Assembly: GCF_047675955.1 (NCBI RefSeq)
Contig: NC_132923.1
Span: 85,781,637 to 85,845,636 of the forward strand
Direction: 5' to 3'
DNA: 64,000 bases
From: Chlorocebus sabaeus
Lineage: Eukaryota > Chordata > Mammalia > Primates > Cercopithecidae
The notes beneath the pieces were generated by a model, which saw only the letters and a program-made list of their open reading frames with translations, made no database searches and had not been told where the DNA came from. Shown here piece by piece: positions 56,852 to 64,000 of this stretch. A program made the translations under genes and the position numbers. How positions within the stretch are numbered: the stretch's first letter is position 1; every line of letters begins with the position of its first letter.

Positions 56852-58510
56852 TTTTCTCCAAAAGGGGAGAAAGTTGAAACTGAGTGGTCCACGATGGGAA
56901 GAGGGGAAGCCCAGGGGTACAGGAGGCCTCTGGGTGAAGGCAGAGGCTAACATGGGGTTCGGAGCGACCTTGGCCGTTGGCCTGACCATCTTTGTGCTGT
57001 CTGTCATCACTGTCATCATCTGCTTCACCTGCTCCTGCTGCTGCCTGTACATGACGTGCCGCCAACCACGTCCGGTTTTCACCACCACCACATCCACCAC
57101 TGTGGTGCATGCCCCTTATCCTCAGCCTCCAAATGTGCCGCCCAGCTACCCTGGACCAAGCTACCAGGGGTACCACACCATGCCACCTCAGCCAGGGATG
57201 CCAGCAGCACCCTACCCAACGCAGTAACCACCTTACCTGGCCCAGCCCATGGGCCCGCCGGCCTACCACAGGACCCCGGCTGGAGGAGCAGCCGCACCCT
57301 ACCCCGCCAGCCAGCCTCCTTACAACCCGGCCTACATGGATGCCCTGAAGATGGTCCTCTGAGCGTCCCCCGACCTCTCTGGCTGCCACTTGGTTATGTT
57401 GTGTGTGTGTGAGTGGTGTGCAGGCACGGTTCCTTGCGGCCCATGCGTGCTGTGTGTGTCCTGCCTGTATATGTGGCTTCCTCTGATGCTGACGAGGTGG
57501 GGAACGATCCTTGCCAGAGTGGGCTGGGACCAGACTTTGTTTTCTTCCTCACCTGAAATTACGCTTCCTAAAATCTCAAGCCAAACTCAAAGAATGGGGT
57601 GGTGAGGGCACCCTGTGAGGTGGCCCCTGAGAGGTAGGGGGCTCTCCAAGGCACATCTGGAGTTCTTCTCCAGCTTACCCTAGGGTGACCAAGTATGGCC
57701 CGTCACACCAGAATGGCGCAGCTTTCTGTATGATGCAGATGTGTTCTGGTTTCTGCAGCGTAGCCAGCTGCTGCTCGACGTGATGCAGGTGAAGCTTGGG
57801 ATCTGACCAAGTTGGGCTTTGATCCTTTGGGCAGATGTCCCATTGTTCCCTGGAGCCTGTGTCGTGCCTGTTGGGGGTCAGGCAGCCGCCTGATGCCAGA
57901 ACTCCTCAGGCAGAGCCCTACTCACCTGATAGCTGTCTGCCTGGACTGTTCCCTGTTCCTGCATCTTCCCTGGGACCACCCAGAGGGCCACATCCACACA
58001 CAGCCTAGCTGCCCACAGGGAGCTCTGCTGCCCTTGCTGCCCCTCCCTTCCTACAGGTGAGCAGGGCTCCTGTCCACCAGCACACTCAGGTCTGTTCCCT
58101 GCAGTGTTTTCATTTTATTTTAGCCATTTTGCCTGTTTTCTGTTTTAAAACATGATCGTTGATATGAGACTGAAACCCCTGGGTTGTGGAGGGAAATTGG
58201 CTCAGAGGAGATGGACAACCTGGCAACTGTGCGTCCCTGCTTTCCCTGACACCAGCCTCATGGAATATGCAACTCCTGTACCCCAGTCCAGGGTGTTCTG
58301 GCAGCAGAGACACCTGGGCCAAGGGGCCATCTGGACCAAAGGTGGGGTATGGGGCCCTGGATGGCAGCTCTGGCCCAGACATGAATACCTCAGTGTTCCT
58401 CCTCCCTCTATTACTGTTTCACCAGAGCTGTCTTAGCTTTGAATCTGTTGTGTTTCTGAGTCTAGGGTCTGTACCCTTGTTTATAATAAATGCAATCGTT
58501 TGGAAACAAC
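56852..58510 (+). pseudogene. SHISA5: SHISA5 (scotin) processed retrocopy, short isoform
   Basis: An intron-less cDNA copy of SHISA5, an ER/nuclear-envelope membrane protein linked to p53-dependent apoptosis. The ATG at 56952 opens MGFGATLAVGLTIFVLSVIT, a hydrophobic membrane segment (about residues 3-26) followed by a Cys-rich CSCCCLYMTC juxtamembrane stretch. The proline-rich tail has PPSYPGPSYQGYHTMPPQPG, including PPxY motifs. Codon 92 is TAA (57225-57227), where the parent has tyrosine (TAC). Beyond it the frame stays open for 44 more codons to TGA at 57360-57362, ending NPAYMDALKMVL. The lone lesion is therefore one nonsense substitution, leaving a possible 91-residue product that keeps the membrane segment. 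The 3' UTR runs to AATAAA (58485-58490), then a degenerate A-rich tail. The 5' limit and target duplication are unclear. Confidence 0.93.
58485..58490 (+). promoter_or_regulatory. Poly-A signal of the SHISA5 retrocopy
   Basis: AATAAA, about 17 bases before the A-rich tail (AACAACAACAAAACAAAAC) that marks the retroposed poly-A. Confidence 0.85.
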
Positions 58511-58529
58511 AACAAAACAAAACAAAACA

Positions 58530-59209
58530 AAAAACAAGGGAAGAAAAACATCTTAAGAACCAAAGACAGCCAGAAGCCATTAGCAACACCCTTAGACCTG
58601 AAGGACAAGGGCGTCAATGGGAACGAGGCATTAGGTGTCAGCTGAAAATAAATTATATTAATATAAATATAATAAATAAATAAAATAAACTATATTTAAG
58701 CGTAGATCATATGGAGGCAGCACAAACCACTTCTATATAAATAGGCCTAAACTATAATTCCATGTAGGCAAAAATTAAGTTTTTGTACCTTACCACCTAT
58801 TACAGTCTTCACATATAGTGGTACTGTTGGATGTAATTAATACATGTGTATTGAATGTACACATTGCATCCGACAGACATAACTTTCTTGAACAGCAATA
58901 ATCATATGAGATTAAATATAAAGAACATTTCTTTTAAAGGTTATAATTCTTCTAAAATTTTGCAGTTAAAGCAGTTACTACAGTTACATAGGATAACTTT
59001 TGTAAGACTGTTTCAAGTTTAGAACTATGCCCTAATTGGCAATTATATATTTCAAATGAAGAAAACTGTTCTCTTGGGGGTCTAATGAAGAAACCAGATA
59101 AATCAACAATAGACTGAGCAGAGGTTTTAAAGGATACTTGAACAAAAATGTAAAGCAGGCCTACTTTTATGTTTTAATTGTGTGAGCACTGAATTAAATA
59201 GCTCCTTAG
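58530..59209. other. Unassigned stretch
   Basis: The first ~100 bases (CAGAAGCCATTAGCAACACC, CTTAGACCTGAAGGACAAGG) look like part of an old interspersed element I cannot name. The rest is AT-rich without recognisable features. Confidence 0.45.
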
Positions 59210-59223
59210 AAAAAAGTATTTTT

Positions 59224-59538
59224 GGCTGGGCATGGTGGCTCATGCCTGTAATCCCAGCACTTTCAGGGGATGAGGTGGGTGGATCACGAGGTCCATCCTG
59301 GCTAACATGGTAAAACCCTATCTCTACTAAAAATACAAAAAAATTAGCTGGCATAGTGGCATGCGCCTGTAGTCCCAGCTACTCGGGAGGCTGAGGCAGG
59401 AGAATCACTTGAACCTGGGAGGTGGAGGTTGCAGTGAGCCAAGACCGAGCCACTGCACTCCAGCCTGGGTGACACAGCGAGACTCCATCTAAAAAAAAAA
59501 AAAAAAAAAAAAAAAAGAAAGAAAGAAAACAAAGGATG
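59224..59538 (+). mobile_element. Alu, first of two at the same target
   Basis: A full Alu with a short internal deletion in the left arm and a GAAA/A tail. AAAAAAGTATTTTT lies before it (59210-59223) and after it (59539-59552). Confidence 0.92.
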
Positions 59539-59552
59539 AAAAAAGTATTTTT

Positions 59553-59842
59553 AGGCTGGGTGTGGTTGCTCACTCCTGTAATCCCAGCACTCTGCGGGGC
59601 CGAGGCAGGTGGATTGCTTGAGGTCAGGAGTTAGAAAACAGCCTGGCCAACATGGTAAAACCCGGTCTCTACTAAAAATACAAAAATTAGTTGGGCATGG
59701 TGGTGGGCACCTGTAGTCCCAGCTACTCAGGAGGCTGAGGCAGGATATGCTTGAACCGGGAGATGGAGGTTGCGTGAGCTGAGATCGTACCACTGCACTC
59801 CAGCCGGGGTGACAGAGCAAGACTCTGTCTCAAAAAAAAAAA
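59553..59842 (+). mobile_element. Alu, second at the same target
   Basis: A full Alu in the same orientation, bounded by the second and third copies of AAAAAAGTATTTTT (59539-59552 and 59843-59856). Confidence 0.92.
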
Positions 59843-59856
59843 AAAAAAGTATTTTT

Positions 59857-60868
59857 GCCATATAAAGGAATCTGTCATATTGCATATAACATCAAATTGT
59901 TCCATTCTATGTCAAAAAGGATTTATTAAGTTATTAATATGACTTTTTAAAAGAATAAACTGGCTCTAGATAATTTAAAATATGCTAAAAGATTTGTTTA
60001 GGTTGCTTAAGTTAATTCACATTTGAAAACAAGCATGTTTTCTTATGTTTACACATAAGAATATTTTATAGTACATCATAAACACTAAATGCTGTTTTTC
60101 TTTCCATTTTTCCTAGTCTACCACATATGTAAATATAAACAGATAACCTAAGCAATTAAACAGTCATCCTGCAGCATTTTAACCAAAATCTATCTTTTTG
60201 GCAATATCCATTCATCCAGGTGCTTTGGGGAGAAATCACTCAATGCACCAGAGATGGGCATGACTCAAGGTTGGCCAAAGCCATAGTGATTACATCAGAG
60301 ATTGGTATGCCAGCTAATTAGAGCCGGTAAGGCACAATGATGAAAAAGGTAAAAAGTCATCAGATTCATAATACAGATACATAATATAAATAGTATATAT
60401 AAAACATAAATATATTTTGGTGATACAGTTGACAGAATTTGCTAATAATTTAGATAACAGACAGGAAGAATCAAGATTGATTGTCCTTAGCATTTGGGTG
60501 ATTGTAGGCCATTTATTGAGAGGAAACACGGAAGAAACAGGTTTTATGGAATAAAAGTTAAAAGTTTAGTTTGGGACATCATAAATTTGAGATGCCTACT
60601 AGACACACAATAAGAGATGTCAAGTAAACAGTTGTACAAATGAGTTTAAGGGAAATTTATAATTCCTTAGGGTAGATTCCTAGTAGTAGAGTTGCTGCAT
60701 CAAAGGTTATGTGCATTTTTAGTGTTGTGCTGGAGCCAATATAGTTGGCTTAGTGTTGGCTAAGATAGTGTTGACTAAGATAGCCAGTGTAACGTTGAAT
60801 AGAAGTAGAGTGTGCATCCTCACCTTGTTCCGATCTGAGAGAGAAAACATTCAGTGTAACAATTACAT
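59857..60868. other. Mostly unassigned; ancient repeats at the right end
   Basis: 59857-60450 is AT-rich and unrecognised. 60450-60660 (AGTTTGGGACATCATAAATT, TTGAGATGCCTACTAGACAC, AAGTAAACAGTTGTACAAAT) resembles a dispersed mammalian repeat whose name I do not know. 60660-60868 is antisense L1M text (GTGCATCCTCACCTTGTTCC). Confidence 0.45.
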
Positions 60869-60881
60869 ATGAGGTTAGCTG

Positions 60882-61176
60882 GCTGGGCACGGTGGCTCAC
60901 ACCTGTAATCCCAGCACTTTGGGAGGCCACGGCAGGCGGATCACAATGTCAAGAGTTCGAGACTAGCCTGGCAAACATGATGAAATCCCCATCTCTGCTA
61001 AGAATACAAAAATTAGCCGGGCGTGGTGGCACGTGCCTGTAATCCCAGCTACTCGGGAGGTTGAGGCAGGAGAACTGCTTGAACCTGGGAGGTGGAGGTT
61101 GCAGTGAGCCAAGATAGCTCCACTGCACTCCAGCCTGGGTGATAGAGCGAGACTGTCTCGCAGTGGGGGAAAAAAA
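60882..61176 (+). mobile_element. Alu with 13-bp target duplication
   Basis: A full Alu bracketed by ATGAGGTTAGCTG (60869-60881 and 61177-61189). Confidence 0.94.
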
Positions 61177-61481
61177 ATGAGGTTAGCTGTAAATTTTGCC
61201 TAAATGCCCTTTAGAGAATAAAGAAGTTCTATTTTCTTACTATTTTTGAGAGTTTATTTTTCAATCATGAATGGATGTTGCGTTTTGCAAATGCTTTTTC
61301 TACATTAATTGAGATGATCATATGGTTTTTCTCCTATACTTTGTGAATGTAGTGAACTAAATTGATTGACCTTTGAATGTTAAAACAACCTTGGACTTCT
61401 GCACTAAACTTCACTTGCTCAAACTAGATTACATATTACTGAATTCTATTTGCTAATATTTTGTTGAGAATTTTTGTATCT

Positions 61482-61803
61482 GTTGCCAGATGCAGTGGTT
61501 CATGCCTATAATCCCAGCACTTTGGAAGGCCGAGGCAGGCAGATCACTTGAGGTCAGGAGATTGAGACCAGCCTGGCCACCATGGTGAAACCCCATCTCT
61601 ACTAAAAAAAATACAAAAAATTCGCAGGGCATGGTGGCACATGCCTGTAGTCCCAGCTACTCAGGAGGCTGAGGCAGGAGAATCACTTGAATCCAGAGGC
61701 GGAGGTTGCAGTGAGCTGAGACCGTGCCACTGCATCCCAGCCTGGGTGACACAGCGAGACTCTGTCTCAAAAATAAATAAATAAATAAATAAAATGAAAA
61801 AAG
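61482..61803 (+). mobile_element. Alu with 14-bp target duplication
   Basis: A full Alu with an (AAAT)n tail, bracketed by GAATTTTTGTATCT (61468-61481 and 61804-61817). Confidence 0.94.
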
Positions 61804-62465
61804 GAATTTTTGTATCTATGTTTATGAGGCATAATCTTTTATTTTCTTGTAATGCTTGTTTCAGTATCAGGTTATGCTGACATCATAAAATGAATAAAAA
61901 ATTATTTCTCCCTTCTCTATTTTCTGAGTTTGTGTAGTATTGTTTCTTAAAAGTTTGGTAAAATTAACCAGTAAAGTCATTCGTGCCTGGAGTTTCTTTT
62001 ACAGGAGTGTTTTTAATTAAGAATTCAATTTCTTTCTTACTTTTTCTCTCTTTTTGGCATAAATTTGTTCACAGTATTTTCCTTTATCCTTTAAATATCT
62101 GTAGTAATAAATTTTGTTTTCTGTATTTCTTGGTCTAGCTAAAGGTTTATCAATATTATTAACCTTTTCAAAATATCAGCTCTTGGTAGTTTCTAAGAAC
62201 AAGGATATTCTCCTACGTAATCACAATGGCATTATCTCACCCAAGAAATTTAACACTGATATGATAATCTTGTCCAATCGTCAGTCCATATTCACATTTC
62301 CCTAATTGTCCACAAACGTCCTTCAAAGTTGTCTTTATTCAGTTGAGAATCCAAGCAAAGACCATGCATTGTTGCTGCATGTATTATCTTTTTAGTCACT
62401 TTTATCTACAAAAGTTCCCCTTGCTTTTTTTCCCTTAGATAATATTGACTTATAAAAATATGGCC

Positions 62466-62780
62466 AGGTGGGCTGGCACGGTGGCTCACACCTGTAATCC
62501 CAACACTTTGGGAGGCCGAGGCAGGTGGATCACCTGAGGTCAGGAGTTCAAGACCAGCCTGACCAACATGCAGAAACCCTGTCTCTACTGAAAATTCAAA
62601 ATTAGCTGGGCATGGTGGCACATGCCTGTAGTCCCAGCTACTCAGGAGGCTGAGGCAGGAGAATCACTTGACCTTGGGAGGTGGAGGTTGTGGTGAGCTG
62701 AGATCGCGCCATTGTACTCCAGCCTGGGGAACAAGAGCAAAACTCTTAACTCAAAAAAAAAAAAAAAAAAAAAAAAAGGC
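62466..62780 (+). mobile_element. Alu, first of a head-to-tail pair
   Basis: A full Alu (GGGCTGGCACGGTGGCTCAC) with a 24-25 base A tail that runs directly into the next Alu. Confidence 0.92.
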
Positions 62781-63085
62781 CAGGCACGCTGGTGGTTCAT
62801 GCCTGTAATCTCAGCACTTTGGGAGGCCGAGGTGGGTGGATCACCTGAGGTCAAGAGTTCGGGACCAGCCTGGCCAACTAACATGGTGAAACCCCATCTC
62901 TACTAAAAATACAAAAATTAGCTGGGCGTGGTGGCACATGCCTGTAATCCAAGGTACTCAGGAGGTTGAGGCAGGAGAATCACTTGGACCTGGGAGGTGG
63001 AGGTTGCAGTGAGCCGAGATGGTGCCATCACATTCCAGCCTGGATGAGAGAATGAGACTCAAAAATAAATAAATAAATAAAAATA
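62781..63085 (+). mobile_element. Alu, second of the pair
   Basis: Starts at the end of the previous A tail (GGCCAGGCACGCTGGTGGTT) and ends in (AAAT)n; inserted into the first Alu's tail. Confidence 0.92.
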
Positions 63086-63424
63086 GTCTAGCCAGTTGTC
63101 TCACAGAATGTCTTACAATCCGTTTTTATTGTATTGCCTTTCAAAAATTAGGTTAAACATTCTTGGCAAGAATACTTCATAGCTGATATTGTGTACTTCC
63201 CACTATATCACATCAGGAGGCAACTGTCAGTTCATTCCGTTATGGTCATGCTAAGTTTGATCACTGATTAAAGTGGTGTCCAAAAGATCTCTCCATTGGA
63301 TACTTTGAGATTATGTAAATATCCTGTTCCCCAGCAAAGTTTCATACAGTAATTTCTAATTGAATATTACATTGGTGGGAATAAAATAGGATTTCTTAAT
63401 TCTATCACTCGTTCTACTTTCTTT

Positions 63425-63560
63425 TTAAATTCAACAGATATTTACTGGGTGCCTACCAAGTGCTAGTTACCACGCTAGGAATTAGATAGTGAAGTAAGCA
63501 AAATAAACACTTTTCTTCATTGTCTATAGTGGGATAGAAATAAGGAAACAAACTCTTCTC
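63425..63560 (-). repeat. L2 LINE 3' end, antisense
   Basis: AATTCAACAGATATTTACTG, GGTGCCTACCAAGTGCTAGT and AGTGAAGTAAGCAAAATAAA follow the antisense L2 3' end. Confidence 0.78.
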
Positions 63561-63669
63561 AGTACTCCAAGAAGCTACATAAATTAAAAATCTAAAGAAC
63601 AAGTTATATTTGTAGTCATCATTATCTTCGTATTAAGGGAAGTAGATGTACATCTTTAAAAAAAGTTTC

Positions 63670-64000
63670 AATTTCTCTCTTCTTTTAAAAAAACTGATAC
63701 ATAATTACATCTCATAAAATTCATCCTTTTAATAAAGTTTAAAATTTAGTGGTTTTTAGTATATTCATAAAGTTGTTCAGCAATCACCACAATCCAGTTC
63801 ACCAACATTTTCATCACCCTGAAAGGAACTTTGTACCCATCAGCAGTCATTCCCCTCTTACAGCTCCTGACAACCATTAATCTACTCCTGTCTGTATAAA
63901 TATGCCTATTCTGGACATTTCACATAAATGAAATTATACAATATGTGGTCTTTTTCTTGGCTTTTTGTACTTTGCATAATGTTTTCAAGGTTCATCCATG
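63670..64000 (-). mobile_element. Ancient L1M 3' region, antisense, running off the window
   Basis: AAAATTCATCCTTTTAATAA, GTGGTTTTTAGTATATTCAT, CAATCACCACAATCCAGTTC, CTATTCTGGACATTTCACAT and ATGTTTTCAAGGTTCATCCA are characteristic of L1M 3' ends read in antisense. The element continues past 64000. Confidence 0.8.

Larger units (their letters stand above)
60669..62190 (-). mobile_element. Ancient L1M ORF2 region, antisense
   Basis: Antisense reverse-transcriptase text: AACGTTGAATAGAAGTAGAG, TTGAGATGATCATATGGTTT, TGCTAATATTTTGTTGAGAA, TCTAGCTAAAGGTTTATCAA. Two Alus interrupt it cleanly. Confidence 0.7.
62195..63420 (-). mobile_element. Ancient L1M 3' region, antisense, with two Alus
   Basis: TTCTAAGAACAAGGATATTC, AGAAATTTAACACTGATATG, ACATCAGGAGGCAACTGTCA, ATTAAAGTGGTGTCC and GATTATGTAAATATCCTGTT are homologous to the 15503-18540 copy. 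Confidence 0.65.

Noticed and set aside
56796..57389. 197-codon minus-strand frame
   Set aside because: A shadow of the GC-rich SHISA5 coding sequence; the plus-strand frame matches the known protein.
1..64000. An undescribed functional multi-gene system
   Set aside because: Everything recognisable is retroelement, DNA-transposon, simple repeat or one retrocopy; no set of adjacent intact genes exists in the window.

Overview
This is a repeat-dense stretch of primate nuclear DNA, and I see no functional protein-coding gene in it. At least fifty Alu copies or fragments, primate L1 elements, MIR, L2, MaLR LTRs, a Tigger1 transposon and a hAT remnant establish a catarrhine primate. Two young Alus (21049-21335 and 37177-37477) carry a right-monomer variant (GCCACCTC followed by GGCTAGTTTTTT) that I associate with the Old World monkey AluYR lineage rather than human AluY. 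An Old World monkey such as a macaque, baboon or guenon is therefore the best guess; the species and locus cannot be named from this sequence alone.

Layout. 1-6746 is a 5'-containing sense L1 of an older primate type, broken by many Alus, whose 3' end is missing. 6747-9510 is a near-complete Tigger1 DNA transposon with TA target duplications and a dead transposase. 10679-12115 is a 5'-truncated sense L1 with its own duplication. 12.2-15.5 kb holds a MIR, Alus (one trimeric) and an MLT1-like LTR. 15.5-18.5 kb is an ancient antisense L1 3' region hit by a MaLR solo LTR and three Alus. 19-29 kb is mostly ancient antisense L1M sequence, interrupted by a sense L1 (about 22.9-24.9 kb), Alus and a hAT remnant. 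29079-31003 is an MST/THE1-type LTR split by a young 5'-truncated L1PA (29152-30889). 31.1-40.6 kb holds Alus, a MIR, ancient L1 fragments and several unassigned AT-rich stretches. 40.65-44.22 kb is an antisense L1PA with an intact 5' end but no 3' end. 44.2-48.8 kb is largely unassigned. 49046-51690 is an antisense L1 with a clear target duplication.

52.2-56.3 kb carries L2, MIR and L1M remnants. The one gene-derived feature follows: a processed retrocopy of SHISA5 (about 56852-58510). Its 136-codon short-isoform frame is broken by a single nonsense codon, and its 3' UTR and AATAAA signal are preserved. 58.5-64 kb returns to Alus (including two inserted into the same target site) and antisense L1M sequence that runs off the window end.

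Nothing here forms an operon, pathway or novel system. The interest lies in the retrotransposition record: nested insertions with readable target duplications, trimeric Alus, L1 copies that lack the 3' rather than the 5' end, and a nearly open SHISA5 retrocopy. Repeat family names come from recognition of consensus features, not from a database search, so subfamily names are tentative.
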